From contig JAKFUT010000068.1 of assembly GCA_021732565.1 (NCBI GenBank), forward strand, positions 1-59,774: a stretch of DNA of 59,774 bases, in the 5' to 3' direction. The notes under the pieces were generated by a model, which saw only the letters and a program-made list of their open reading frames with translations, made no database searches and was not told the DNA's origin. This DNA is from Candidatus Obscuribacterales bacterium. Its GTDB lineage: Bacteria; Cyanobacteriota; Vampirovibrionia; Obscuribacterales; Obscuribacteraceae. Shown one piece after another: positions 1 through 9,625 of the stretch; position 1 is the first letter of the stretch; every line of letters starts with the position of its first letter. A program made the translations under genes and the position numbers.

Positions 1-80
1 CAATAAGTGTTTCCCGCATTGCCCGCTGTTTCGTACACGCTTATAGTTCGTTCCTGCATGCGCTAATTGTGAGGACGAGT

Positions 81-1901
81 ATGACATTGCGATGGAACGA
101 TTCCACATCTGCTAAACGCGACGCCACGGCTGAAGGTTCGTCGGGAGAGAAAGATTGGGAGTCGAGAGCGCACGAAGCAGAGGACAAAGACTGGGAGTCT
201 AGAGAGCGTGCTGCTGCATTGACGAAGCTACAAGAAGAAGCGCTCAACATTCGCGATTGGGCGAAAGTACTCCCGCAGGTGGGCAAGCGCATAGAACGAC
301 TTTACGATGAGCTTGTTAGCGAGAAGCCTGATAAACCTGTTTCTGTAAAATGGTTGGTCGCGATAGATGTGACCACCAAAGACTTTGGCGCAGGCGATGA
401 CATTGCAATGCGAAAGGCGCAACTAGAGGCACTTGCCGCTGAAACAAAAGGAAAGCCTGTGGCAATCGTTGCGCAGTTCGCAATTGCAGACGTGCAAAAA
501 GAACAGATGAGCAAATACTCCTGGTTAATCCCTCATCCATATCATATCGAGCGGTATATTATTTCCGACGGCAAAATGAAGCAAATTGATGTGGTAAATT
601 CGCGCGGTTTAGCCGCAGACTGCAAGGATTTGCTTTCGTTTGCTTCTGATCGGTTTAAAGGAGAGAAGGTCGCGGTGCTCGTTGATTCGCACGGCGGCGG
701 TAATCGCGGACTGTCAGGTGACACCGGACGCGCGACCGTGCCGCAGTTCGTAGACGCAGTCAAAAAGGGATTGAAGGGACAGAAACCGGATCTTATCGAT
801 TTCGATTCATGTTTCATGGGACAAAATGGTGTCATGGAAGCCATGCGCGAGATCACTAAACACGTAGTGGCTTCTGCGGAAACCGAGGGTGGGTTGGGAC
901 AGGATCTTGCAACCCCGATCAAGGCTCTCTTGAAAAATCCAGATTTGACAGGATCGGATTTAGGTAAAACTATGGTGGAGACCGCGAGGTTACAAAAGGC
1001 TTCTGTCGACATTCCTCGCGACAAACCTCCGCAACCTACTAACATTTACGAGTGGGTGCAGCAAGCTTTGACTCCCACTCCTGAGAAGCCCAAACGGGTG
1101 CCGATTAAAACACTGGCTCATTTCGATCTAAAGCACTACGACAACTTTCGGGTCGAGTTAGACGAACTCGGCAAAGCACTTTGTGAGACAATCAAAGATC
1201 CGAAAAATCGGCGTGTCGTGGACCAATTGATTGAGACGTGTCCTGCATATGGTGACAGGTCTAAACTGGACGTTAAAGGTTTTGTCGAAAAGGTGGTTGA
1301 GGCAGCCACTTCAGGAAAATTGAGCGATCCAGAGAACCAGATTCGCATTCACGGTGGCCGCCTATTAGATGCTCACAAGCAACTGGTTCCTCAGTATTCC
1401 GGTTTCTATGAGTATGGTGGGCGAGGCGGTCTTACTTTCTATGCGCCGGAAACGTGGGAGGTAGAATACCATCGTCGTGCTCGAAGTCGAACGTGGATCT
1501 CCGACTTCAAGCGTGACTGCGAAAACCCTCCTAATTTGGCGAAAGAGAAGGAAAGAGAAGACTATCTCAAGAAACTGGATAGGGAGATCACGAGAGTGTC
1601 TGGCGAGATTTCTCGCGAATCGAGCGAGGAAACACCAACACAGATAGAGGCCAAGTTAAGGGTGAAAGAAGCGCAGGAGGCCGTCGGTGCGCTTCGCGAC
1701 GCGAAAACTGTCGATGCTACTTTTACTGCACTTAGTGCTATGAGGACTGCGGCGAAGGAACTTGAAGCCACAGATTTGTACAAGACCATAATCGCCAACC
1801 ATGAAAAGGATGTGCGAAAGGAGGTGGAAGCCTACTACAAGAAGGAACTCGTTAAACCCGGCAGCGGGTGGGGCGATTTTCGGGAAAACCTGCGGCGCTA
1901 G
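81..1901 (+). CDS. Clostripain-like (C11 family) cysteine peptidase
   Basis: Predicted cysteine endopeptidase of the caspase/clostripain fold (clan CD). The catalytic His is seen at about residue 204 in a DSHGGGNRG context and the catalytic Cys at about residue 244 in DFDSCFMGQNG, the usual C11 arrangement of a His followed some 40-55 residues later by D-[SA]-C-x-M-G. The protein (606 residues) is longer than the peptidase core; the last ~110 residues are charged, helical and probably coiled-coil. No signal peptide is visible, so it is either cytoplasmic or exported by a route not read from sequence. An upstream GTG at 69 is possible, but ATG 81 has GAGGA five bases ahead of it and is preferred. 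The stop codon overlaps that of the convergent next gene within a CTAG palindrome. Confidence 0.85.
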   Translation: MTLRWNDSTSAKRDATAEGSSGEKDWESRAHEAEDKDWESRERAAALTKLQEEALNIRDWAKVLPQVGKRIERLYDELVSEKPDKPVSVKWLVAIDVTTKDFGAGDDIAMRKAQLEALAAETKGKPVAIVAQFAIADVQKEQMSKYSWLIPHPYHIERYIISDGKMKQIDVVNSRGLAADCKDLLSFASDRFKGEKVAVLVDSHGGGNRGLSGDTGRATVPQFVDAVKKGLKGQKPDLIDFDSCFMGQNGVMEAMREITKHVVASAETEGGLGQDLATPIKALLKNPDLTGSDLGKTMVETARLQKASVDIPRDKPPQPTNIYEWVQQALTPTPEKPKRVPIKTLAHFDLKHYDNFRVELDELGKALCETIKDPKNRRVVDQLIETCPAYGDRSKLDVKGFVEKVVEAATSGKLSDPENQIRIHGGRLLDAHKQLVPQYSGFYEYGGRGGLTFYAPETWEVEYHRRARSRTWISDFKRDCENPPNLAKEKEREDYLKKLDREITRVSGEISRESSEETPTQIEAKLRVKEAQEAVGALRDAKTVDATFTALSAMRTAAKELEATDLYKTIIANHEKDVRKEVEAYYKKELVKPGSGWGDFRENLRR

Positions 1902-3547
1902 GGAATGAATTTGCGATCGACATCGTCCGGGTCAATCCGCCACATCTTACCGTCACGAGATCTGGCGTAATTCATAGGTTTCGAGTCTTTGACGACCCAG
2001 CCGTCTTTCGCCATTCGGGCATCAAATGCTGCCACATCCTCCGGAGTGATTCCTCGCGAATCGGCATATTCAAACCATTCGATTTGCTTAAACGTGCCAA
2101 TCTCTTCGACTTTAAACGGTTTTCTCAGATAGGGTGAATCAGGTCTTTCCTGAAAAGGGCCGATCACGACAATGTGATCGTTGGGCGTTAGCCAGGCTTG
2201 CCGCGATACTCCAATTCCTATTGGTATAGATCCCTTTGGGATGGCCTGATTGAGAGCAGCAATTTCGCTCTCTCGCCAATTGGTCCAGGGCTCCAGATAG
2301 CTCGATGCCGTTTCGATTTCCACAGGGGTCGACTTCGCGTCTAATGCAAAGACTTGGATGGTTGAAGCTGTTTCTGTCGGTGTTGCTTTGAGATCATACA
2401 AGAGCAAGTATTGAGTATTTTGGCCATCCGCCCCCATTGATCGGTAGTGAAGTTTATCTCCTTTGGAGCTGGCGCCATCCTTGACGATGGCGGTGCCGTC
2501 GGTCATTAGTCTGATCGTTCCGCCACCCTTGATCGCTATTACCTCTCCGGTGGATTCTGCCAGGGGGCTTCGCTCAACGGGGGTGTTGGAGCGCCCTTGT
2601 TCCATTCCGACAAGGCCCGGGGACCCATCGGCAAGCACCACTGCCGGTGCCGGTCTGCCCATTAAGTGTTCCAATGTGCCGGCGGCATTACTCAATGCAG
2701 AGGACAGTCTGTCGGCAAGAGTGGGCGCCCGCGCTTCCCGTGCAATTAGACTCTTTTGTTGTAGTTGGTACGAAAGATCGGCTTCGGCAGTGGTAGAAAT
2801 ACATCGCTTGCCTGCGGCCATAGTGCCGCCCAGCACCGAGAAACAATACACCGCCTCTGCTAATTTTTCTCGTGATGCGCCCCTTCCTTCATAAGTTCGA
2901 GAATTCAATTCAGCATTTGCAATCCCTGCTGGAATACCGGACAAAATGGAGCTGCCGACTTCGCTGCGTATAAGCCCGGCTGCAGCGCCTTGCTCCGCAT
3001 GCATGAGTGATCTGAGACCGAAGGAAGTGCGCGTCATTACACCAAATGTAATACCGCCTATAAGAGCGTTCTTTGCTCTTGATGCTGCAAAGTCTTGTTG
3101 TTGCGCTCCAGATACGGGTCGTAACAGTCCATCGAACAACATTCCTGTTGCTATCGATTCTCCAACCGCTCTAGTCGTTAGCAAGGAAGCAGCCGCATCG
3201 CTCTCCAGCTTGCCGAGCAATCGATTGCCGCAAATTCCAACTCCCTTGTGGAGGAGCAGAAATGGAAGTGCCATTCCTCCCATGGAGCCTAACTGCCGGG
3301 CGTGCCAGTTGGAGGTAAAAGCTTGTGCCTCACTGGATTCATGCATAAATTGAACTTTCGGCTGTAATTCTGTGCCGCAGGTCTTATCGATCAGTTGAGT
3401 TGCTCCCAGCAAGGGTGATTGCAATCCCCCCCATACTATTGATCGAGCAAATTCAGCAGCCCATGTATCGTTGGTAGAATCAAGGAGATTCGAAGGTACG
3501 AGGGTCAGACTGTTTCTTTCCGCATTCATCTGCTTGGTATTGGTCAA
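1898..3547 (-). CDS. Unknown protein with N-terminal hydrophobic helical domain
   Basis: Function not recognised; 549 residues. Residues ~25-260 are Gly/Ala/Leu-rich and hydrophobic and align with the N-terminal ~270 residues of the large LRR protein at 46550-50032. Shared landmarks include a G-x-LRPV/GVFRPV turn, an FxxSRxKNAxxGG segment and a later GLAGxNxGVxNA-like segment. The C-terminal half is unrelated to that protein and ends in a basic/acidic tail. The translated start is TTG at 3545-3547 with an AGGGGG Shine-Dalgarno five bases upstream; the first internal ATG (codon 7) lacks one. No signal peptide was seen. It runs convergently to the C11 peptidase gene, whose stop it overlaps. Confidence 0.7.
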   Translation of the reverse strand: MTNTKQMNAERNSLTLVPSNLLDSTNDTWAAEFARSIVWGGLQSPLLGATQLIDKTCGTELQPKVQFMHESSEAQAFTSNWHARQLGSMGGMALPFLLLHKGVGICGNRLLGKLESDAAASLLTTRAVGESIATGMLFDGLLRPVSGAQQQDFAASRAKNALIGGITFGVMTRTSFGLRSLMHAEQGAAAGLIRSEVGSSILSGIPAGIANAELNSRTYEGRGASREKLAEAVYCFSVLGGTMAAGKRCISTTAEADLSYQLQQKSLIAREARAPTLADRLSSALSNAAGTLEHLMGRPAPAVVLADGSPGLVGMEQGRSNTPVERSPLAESTGEVIAIKGGGTIRLMTDGTAIVKDGASSKGDKLHYRSMGADGQNTQYLLLYDLKATPTETASTIQVFALDAKSTPVEIETASSYLEPWTNWRESEIAALNQAIPKGSIPIGIGVSRQAWLTPNDHIVVIGPFQERPDSPYLRKPFKVEEIGTFKQIEWFEYADSRGITPEDVAAFDARMAKDGWVVKDSKPMNYARSRDGKMWRIDPDDVDRKFIP

Positions 3548-3782
3548 AGATTTCCCCCTGCTAAGGGAAGATATTAAGCAGCTGTCGATACGGTGTCATC
3601 AGTATTCTTCCCATTAAAACTGAAATGGGCTTCGCGGCTGTTGCATCGAATGGCAAGCGGACTTACGGCCAGTTGACCTGCCACCTGCCAAATCGGGGTA
3701 GAATCTCGGGTGACTTCAGTCGCTTTTTACCGATGCAGCAAGGGGCAAGGAGTTGTGGCACTCCTTCCAGAGGCAAATTGTA

Positions 3783-5204
3783 ATGTCGAGGGTCTGTAGC
3801 ATAATACTACTGATGTTCTTCGTAATCTGTCATTCTCATCCCTCTGGTGCTGCTGGCGCCGAAGTGCACGACTTCTTCAACGTGATTAGTCCGTCTGGTG
3901 CGGACCCCTGGGTGATCAAGCACAAGGACGGTCACTACTATATGACGGTGACGACAGGCCATGACGTCACCATCTGGCGTGCTAACACAATCGCCGGATT
4001 TATAGGGGCGGAAAGAAAGGTTGTCTGGACACCACCCCGCTCCAGCCCCAACAGTAAGAATATCTGGGCACCGGAATTGCATCGTCTTGAGGGTAAGTGG
4101 TACATCTATTATGCTGCGGACAATGGGAAACACCAGAATCATCGCTTGTATGTCCTGGAAAACTCCGCTGAAGATCCGTTCAAAGGCCGGTTTGTTGAAA
4201 AGGGAAAGATCTGCGACCACAAAAATGACCGATACGCGATTGACGGAACGGTGCTAAATCTCAAGGGAAAGATGTTCCTCATTTGGTCGGGGCGGCCGGG
4301 AGATCAGCACACAACCCAGAATATTTACATCGCGCCGATGCGCAATCCGTGGACACTCGGTGGACCGAGGGCTGAGATCTCCAAACCTGAGTATTCGTGG
4401 GAAAACCACGGAAACCCTCATGTCAACGAGGGACCAGAAGTTCTTGTACATCGGAAAACAATCAATATCGTTTACTCTGCGAGTGGTTCTTGGACAAATC
4501 ATTATTGTCTTGGGCTTCTTACCGCAAAGATAGACAGTGATCTGCTTGCTCAGGCATCCTGGAAAAAACACGACAAGCCGGTATTCCAGAGTGGTAACGG
4601 TGTAATCAGCCCGGGCCACTGCAGTTTCGTCAAATCTCCCGATGGAGAGGAAGATTGGATTGTTTACCATGCTGCTCGATACCCCGGGGCCCGGTGGACC
4701 AGAAACATCCGGACTCAAAACTTCGGTTGGCACAAGGGCGGCACCCCTCGATTCGGAGGACCGTGTTCACCTGACGCACCGATTCAATTGCCTGGTGGCG
4801 AGCCTGTCCATCAGCGCTACGAAGCAGAAGACGCCGATTTGGCTGGTACCGCCAAATCGGTGCCTTGTGATGGCGCCTCACATGGAGCCAAGGTGGGCTA
4901 TATAGATACGCCGGAGAGCCACGTTGAGTTTCGAACAGAGATCCACGAAGAGGGCCGGTACAACCTCTCCATAAGGTTTGGTAATGGCACCGCCAAAAAG
5001 GAGGTTGCCAGCCATAAGCTGTCGGTCAACGGCAAGCCAGTTTCGGACGTTAAATACCCGAATTCCGGGTGGAACAACTGGTTCAACGCTGGTGCCCAAG
5101 TGGAGTTGAAATCCGGGGTAAATACGATCCGATTTTCCAAAGGACAGGGCTTCGCTGAGATTGACTGTATTGACCTTTTCCCCGTCAGTGAGAACGAGCC
5201 ATAA
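3783..5204 (+). CDS. Secreted GH43-like glycoside hydrolase with C-terminal CBM6/35-type module
   Basis: Predicted exported arabinan/xylan-type glycosidase with a five-bladed beta-propeller. An N-terminal hydrophobic signal peptide (residues ~5-22) ends near GAAGA. GH43 catalytic landmarks are visible: Asp41 in GADPWVIK (general base), Asp154 in AIDGTVL (pKa modulator) and Glu216 in VNEGPEVL (general acid). The last ~130 residues, beginning RYEAEDADL and ending with a GFAEIDCIDLF strand, look like a CBM6/CBM35 carbohydrate-binding module. ATG 3783 is chosen because AGAGG lies nine bases upstream; the longer TTG start at 3753 abuts its own AAGGAG. Substrate specificity cannot be read from sequence; related five-bladed families (GH32, GH62, GH117) are alternatives. 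Confidence 0.85.
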   Translation: MSRVCSIILLMFFVICHSHPSGAAGAEVHDFFNVISPSGADPWVIKHKDGHYYMTVTTGHDVTIWRANTIAGFIGAERKVVWTPPRSSPNSKNIWAPELHRLEGKWYIYYAADNGKHQNHRLYVLENSAEDPFKGRFVEKGKICDHKNDRYAIDGTVLNLKGKMFLIWSGRPGDQHTTQNIYIAPMRNPWTLGGPRAEISKPEYSWENHGNPHVNEGPEVLVHRKTINIVYSASGSWTNHYCLGLLTAKIDSDLLAQASWKKHDKPVFQSGNGVISPGHCSFVKSPDGEEDWIVYHAARYPGARWTRNIRTQNFGWHKGGTPRFGGPCSPDAPIQLPGGEPVHQRYEAEDADLAGTAKSVPCDGASHGAKVGYIDTPESHVEFRTEIHEEGRYNLSIRFGNGTAKKEVASHKLSVNGKPVSDVKYPNSGWNNWFNAGAQVELKSGVNTIRFSKGQGFAEIDCIDLFPVSENEP

Positions 5205-5375
5205 TCTCTTCAGTCGAGATGCTGCTGTCTTAAGGGCGCTGTGGTACCAGCTTGCGTGATATTGTGCAAGGTTGAACGTTCCGAGTGGGATACATAGATA
5301 GAGAGCTCCCCTCGAATACTGAAAGTTGGTGTGCGATCTATAATCGCAGGCTGGCAAGACGGGGCCAGACACAAC
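5205..5375. other. Convergent intergenic region
   Basis: This lies between the convergent GH43-like and bicupin genes. I see only a weak inverted repeat (CTTGC...GCAAG) near 5255-5275 without a T-tract; no convincing terminator or gene. Confidence 0.4.
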
Positions 5376-6332
5376 CTAAAGGATGTGGGCGCTCTTTTTC
5401 CTTGCCGCAGGATGTGCGAACTCAATATTCAAAGTGCGCATGTAAGTTTGCAGCCCGGCGTCTTGAATTGGAATTAACCGCGCATCCTCTCCCGATTCGT
5501 TGTGGTGCGAGTGCCAGAGATTTGGTGGTGTAACGAACGCAGAATAGGGCTTCCAATCTTGCCTTACTGGATTGATCATTTGTCCGTCCTGTCCCAGGTC
5601 TCGAGAGACCAGAGTGTAGCAGCCCGGTTTGCAGTCGAGAATCAGATCAAGTGCCACTGAGTTATGACGGTGTGGCTGCTGAACAGCCCCCTTCGGAAGC
5701 AGCCCGAACATCGCCCAAAGAGTATGAGTCACTGTCATGGTTTGCGGAAAGTTTTTGTTCGCCAGGAGTACCGCTATGCGATTGCGATCACTGCTGGCAG
5801 GATCGCCGGCTATCCTCGCTAATTCGCGCTCACAATCTTCAGCCTTATATAAGGTTGGTGAGAATCGCTCGCTAGTCGCGGTGACGCCGAGATAGCGAAG
5901 CAGTGGCTCGTCATTGATCCAGTAAAGTGCAGAGTCGACGGCAGCCGAGTGGGTCAGTTCGCTTCCGCTGGGGACAACGAAAAAATCGCCGGCTTTCCAT
6001 TGCATTGAAAGGGACTTTCTCGAACTCACACCACTCCCGCGAATTACATAATACAGTTCGGAGGTTGCATTTACCGCTGTGTGAATCTGCTTGCCCGGTT
6101 CAATGCGAATGAATGCTGCAAATAAATTCGGGCTAGTCGCCGAACTTTCGCAAACTAGCGTGTCACTCAAGTCAAATGGAATAACTCGTGTTGGACCTTG
6201 CTCGTGTAGGTGGCTCAATAACTCCGCAAATGGTACTGCTGTAATTGTTCCTCCACCTACCGGATTGGAGGCCTTAGTGTATTCGAAAAATTGGACGTCT
6301 TCTTGCAGATCAAACTGTGTTGTGCTTTCCAT
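5376..6332 (-). CDS. Bicupin, gentisate-dioxygenase-like cupin protein
   Basis: Soluble two-cupin protein of 318 residues. The first cupin (residues ~85-150) contains GKQIHTAVNATSELYYVIRGSG, in which the usual two-His motif is reduced to a single His plus Glu. The second (residues ~210-300) contains PHRHNSVALDLIL followed by WHSHHNESG, so it keeps a plausible His-rich metal site. The double-cupin layout resembles gentisate/1-hydroxy-2-naphthoate dioxygenases, but metal ligands favour the second barrel rather than the first, so ring-cleavage activity is not assured. The start ATG is preceded by AAGGTG at normal spacing. It stands alone, with 384 bp of non-coding sequence upstream. Confidence 0.75.
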   Translation of the reverse strand: MESTTQFDLQEDVQFFEYTKASNPVGGGTITAVPFAELLSHLHEQGPTRVIPFDLSDTLVCESSATSPNLFAAFIRIEPGKQIHTAVNATSELYYVIRGSGVSSRKSLSMQWKAGDFFVVPSGSELTHSAAVDSALYWINDEPLLRYLGVTATSERFSPTLYKAEDCERELARIAGDPASSDRNRIAVLLANKNFPQTMTVTHTLWAMFGLLPKGAVQQPHRHNSVALDLILDCKPGCYTLVSRDLGQDGQMINPVRQDWKPYSAFVTPPNLWHSHHNESGEDARLIPIQDAGLQTYMRTLNIEFAHPAARKKSAHIL

Positions 6333-6716
6333 TTATTCACCTTGCCATGAGAACCTTGAGGCGCTCTTGCATCGTCTTTGTCTTCGGTCAGGTTCCATTA
6401 ATATGCGATTCTTCTCGCTTAACGTTACCACGTTTTCGTTCCGTCAGCCTCCTGATCACGAATCGCCGTTGTGCATAAAATTGCTCATCAACTTTGATGC
6501 CATGGTTGGATCGTTCTTGCGCTACAAGTAGAGGAAAGAATCATCTGCTTAAGTCAATTCAAACGTAAGTCATCGCACCTGGTTCTGCGCACTAGCGAAT
6601 TTTTAGCTGACCGACTGTGATCATTATTTGTCTGAGACATTCGATGTGATTGAACCGCTGGTTAAAACGTGCCCCTCTTCGGCACTCTGGCATCAGTCAT
6701 TTTGCAGCCCAATTAA
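6333..6716. other. Non-coding stretch upstream of the bicupin gene
   Basis: About 380 bp between two minus-strand genes. No open frame with a ribosome-binding site was found on either strand; presumably it holds the bicupin promoter, but no clear -35/-10 pair was identified. Confidence 0.4.
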
Positions 6717-7580
6717 CTATGAACGTTTGCGTTCTACCACGTCTTTCCCTCCCGTGGTAAATCGCCATGAGCGTCCACTGGCAGACTGAAAGACGAGATC
6801 GCCGTTAGACTGCACTTTAAAGTCTCCCTCCCAGACGGCGTTGGTGTCGGTGTTACGCCATTCGACTTTACCGTTTTTCGAAGCGCGCTCCCAATGTCCG
6901 AGTCGGCCGTCGATTTCTGTCAAATTGTCTTTATCGTCGTATTTGAATTTCCGAGATCGATCGTCACCAGCAGGTGCTTCCACAATTCGACCAGGTTTGT
7001 CGTAGACCGTACGTGAACCGTCATAGAGATGCTCTACTACCATTGATCCATCAGCTTTTTCGTTGAAACGATCATTACCGTGTTCCCAGCTGTAGTTTCC
7101 TTTGGCATCAACCTTAACGTTGCGAACCTCATAGTCCGTACCACCATAAGAACTCCTGTGTTTCCATTGTCCGTCGTTGGTCTTGAGATATGCGTTGCCG
7201 TATTTATCTGTAATGGACTCGACCTCGCCTCTTTCATTCACTCCTACATTAACCTGTCCTCTTTTCTCATGCTTGAGTCCGCCGTCCAATCGCTCAGACT
7301 CGTTGGAATTCAAATTACTCTTTATGCCATTGTGGTCATTCTCGACTACTAGCTGATGTTTTCCGTTTTGAACCTCCGTATCTACAATCTCTACTTCAGG
7401 TAAGTCCTTGGCAGTTTCCTTGTTCATCTCTTTAATGAATGTGTTGTACTCCTTCGGCGACATTTTGGATTTTGCGTCATCTATATCGTTGATGACTTTG
7501 CTAAGGTCGTCGCTCGGCTTGCCTGCGCGTAAGTCCTCCGCAGCCTTCACTGCCCGGTCTTGAATTTCACGGTCGTTCAT
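6717..7580 (-). CDS. Small YD/RHS-like repeat protein
   Basis: Protein of 287 residues, function unknown. Residues ~1-75 are charged and helical. From ~95 onward it consists of degenerate YD-type beta-hairpin repeats (GNAYLKTNDGQWKH, DGSMVVEHLYDGSRTVYD, RKFKYDDKDNLTEIDGRLG). The C-terminal stretch GDFKVQSNGDLVFQSASG resembles a segment of the 784-residue protein at 43975 (RIELNDNGVLSIQSRAP). No signal peptide. The ATG follows a strong AAGGAG. Upstream, 111-150 bp from the start, lies a 40-bp repeat also found upstream of the lipoprotein gene at 11291-11527. Likely a structural or secreted repeat protein. Confidence 0.75.
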   Translation of the reverse strand: MNDREIQDRAVKAAEDLRAGKPSDDLSKVINDIDDAKSKMSPKEYNTFIKEMNKETAKDLPEVEIVDTEVQNGKHQLVVENDHNGIKSNLNSNESERLDGGLKHEKRGQVNVGVNERGEVESITDKYGNAYLKTNDGQWKHRSSYGGTDYEVRNVKVDAKGNYSWEHGNDRFNEKADGSMVVEHLYDGSRTVYDKPGRIVEAPAGDDRSRKFKYDDKDNLTEIDGRLGHWERASKNGKVEWRNTDTNAVWEGDFKVQSNGDLVFQSASGRSWRFTTGGKDVVERKRS

Positions 7581-7690
7581 TTCTATTCTCCTTAGAGCAA
7601 CATTTGCCTTGTAATGGAGAAGAATTTTAGTGCTCTGCTGTGTACAAGTTGTTTACGACGCAACATAGGCCACACAACCACTGGTGGCCA

Positions 7691-7730
7691 GTACCGCACT
7701 GTTGTTGTCGGCGTCGCTGGATTGGCATTA
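7691..7730. repeat. Dispersed 40-bp repeat, copy A
   Basis: A 40-bp sequence starting GTACCGCACTGTTGTTGTCG and ending GATTGGCATTA recurs at 11656-11695 with a single mismatch by hand alignment. Both copies lie 110-150 bp upstream of a minus-strand start codon. The surrounding 7581-7937 has no gene that I can support. Confidence 0.75.
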
Positions 7731-7937
7731 GAGAAATTGATAATTGATTCGCCTTGCAGCACGTGTTCTGGCAACACAGAATGCCACCACCGTGCCACCG
7801 GGAAAATAGATCTTGTCAAGATGTGGATACCTACGGTCTTGGGTGCCGGACATCAAGAGCAGAGCAGTAAACAACTTAGATACAAGTCGACTGTAGAGTT
7901 TACGCACATGAGAGTTCAATACATCGAGGTCTAAGAA

Positions 7938-8792
7938 ATGAGTTTACTAGATACGGTCACCGACAATGTAAAGGTCACTGAGAAAGCAATCGGCGAGAGC
8001 TCACCACAGTTCACCGATTTGCTGGATCGCGGTAGCAACAGAATAATCGACTCAATGAAATCGTTACCCGGGAACAGAGAATTACAGGCTCTGGGATTTC
8101 CGTCATTCGACGAATTCATGCAGCCGGCGCAAGGTCCAGTTGTGAGAGATCACAGGCAAGAACAGCAGAATCAAGGAAGTTATGATCAAGGCAATGTTCG
8201 CAATTATAGCGATGAATGGAGCGGTCAGGACACAAACTACAATCAATCCGCTGTAAGGGATCATCGACATGAGCAATACGGTAATGACTATGATCAGCCC
8301 GGAAGAAGAGAGCACCGACACGAATCATACGGTTATGAATCAGGCTATGACCGACACGAAGTGAGGGATCACCGACATGAATCTTGCGGTTATGACAGCG
8401 GGGATCTCAATAATTATCTAGCCGAATTATTCGGTAATCAAGGAAATCCCGGGGCTGACGTTCTTGGGGGGACGGCTGGATTTGAGCAAAGTATGAAGGC
8501 TGCAATGGACTTGCTCTCGGGTCATCCTGAAAATTTATTGAAAGATTTGACGGGTATCGGTGGTGGTGGCAGTGGCAGCGGAGACGGCGGTGGCGGTGGA
8601 ATATTTGGAAAACTATTCTCCGGAATAAAGGGTCTGCTCGGCGGTGGTGGCGGTGATAAAGGTGGAGGACTGTTGGGAGGCGTTCTCGGAGGTATTTTGG
8701 GCGGTGGTTCTGATGGTGGTTCAAGCGGTGGTGGCGGTCTGTTGGGTTCCTTGCTGCCAGTCGCACTTGAAGTAGCACCGTATCTCCTCTAA
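7938..8792 (+). CDS. His-rich repeat / Gly-rich low-complexity protein
   Basis: Unrecognised 284-residue protein with three zones. Residues 1-65 are an ordinary acidic helical region. Residues ~70-155 hold imperfect repeats built around VRDHRHE/REHRHESYGY, giving a His/Arg/Tyr/Asp-rich segment that could bind metal or phase-separate. Residues ~205-284 are almost pure Gly-Gly-Leu/Ser (GGGGSGSG, LLGGVLGGILGGG), ending in a hydrophobic LLPVALEVAPYLL tail. No signal peptide was seen. The start has a GAGGT-type Shine-Dalgarno about nine bases upstream. The next gene begins 46 bp downstream, suggesting a two-gene operon. A cell-surface, storage or aggregating role is only speculation. Confidence 0.75.
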   Translation: MSLLDTVTDNVKVTEKAIGESSPQFTDLLDRGSNRIIDSMKSLPGNRELQALGFPSFDEFMQPAQGPVVRDHRQEQQNQGSYDQGNVRNYSDEWSGQDTNYNQSAVRDHRHEQYGNDYDQPGRREHRHESYGYESGYDRHEVRDHRHESCGYDSGDLNNYLAELFGNQGNPGADVLGGTAGFEQSMKAAMDLLSGHPENLLKDLTGIGGGGSGSGDGGGGGIFGKLFSGIKGLLGGGGGDKGGGLLGGVLGGILGGGSDGGSSGGGGLLGSLLPVALEVAPYLL

Positions 8793-8838
8793 TCCATCAC
8801 TTTTCGAGTTAAGACATTTAGATTCAATGAGGTTTGCC

Positions 8839-9279
8839 ATGAACACTGTTATCAACAAAAAGCAGAATTTCCAAACAGTCCAGAACTTACAAGTAATCGC
8901 AATAAAGATCGTTGAATTAGCGAGGCGATCCGACGCTCTTCTGAAGACATCAACCACACCTGCCGTGACTGAAGGATTGATCGCTATCGGCTTATGCAAA
9001 CAAGCCAAGGAACAGATAGCGGCCGCGTGCCAAAATCTAGGCTTCTCGGTTGAAAAGTTACCTGAAATGATGAGCAAGCCCGATGAAATTGAAGGTAAGT
9101 TGAACTCAGCAGCAACCGGCGTCGTTGACGTTATTGAACGACGGTTCAACGTGCCGAGGAAAGCCGTCAGTTCCGGGATCGAAGGCTTCGTTGGAGAGAT
9201 ATTGGCGATCTCTGCAATCATAGTCTCGCGAGCGGAAGAGCATGTGAAAGAAGGCGAACGATTTCTCACAATGTTCTAA
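8839..9279 (+). CDS. Small helical protein of unknown function
   Basis: Protein of 146 residues with no recognised domain. It is predicted mostly alpha-helical with a hydrophobic C-terminal segment (EGFVGEILAISAIIVS) before a charged tail. ATG 8839 is chosen over ATG 8827 because GAGG lies six bases upstream of it. It follows the His/Gly-rich protein by 46 bp and is probably co-transcribed with it. Confidence 0.65.
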   Translation: MNTVINKKQNFQTVQNLQVIAIKIVELARRSDALLKTSTTPAVTEGLIAIGLCKQAKEQIAAACQNLGFSVEKLPEMMSKPDEIEGKLNSAATGVVDVIERRFNVPRKAVSSGIEGFVGEILAISAIIVSRAEEHVKEGERFLTMF

Positions 9280-9286
9280 CATAGAG

Positions 9287-9308
9287 CCGCCGCAAGAGAC
9301 ATCGGCGG
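9287..9308 (+). terminator. Possible hairpin after the 7938-9279 gene pair
   Basis: CCGCCG at 9287-9292 and CGGCGG at 9303-9308 form a 6-bp perfect G+C stem with a 10-base loop just after the stop at 9279. There is no T-tract, so intrinsic termination is doubtful. Confidence 0.3.
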
Positions 9309-9625
9309 TCGGAAAGGGAATTCGATCAACGTCTCTTGGAGAAGTTTCTCCGGGCGTTGGATGACCAGAGTTCCCGCACAGCCAAATGGTGCCATTCCCA
9401 GTGAACCGTTTGTCGATCAATCTTTTAGAGGCGGAAGAACCGTTCGCTCACATTTGATAGTATCCGCTACTGTTGTTTCAAGACCCGTCAAGTGTTGTGC
9501 CCTACTCCTTGGGAATGCTTGCTACGCAAGTTTTCATACGCAACGACTAATCAATGGGCGAACAATTCAGCGGGCGCACATTCGAATCAATCACAGCCTC
9601 ATCTCATCTTGACCAAGGAGCTTCA

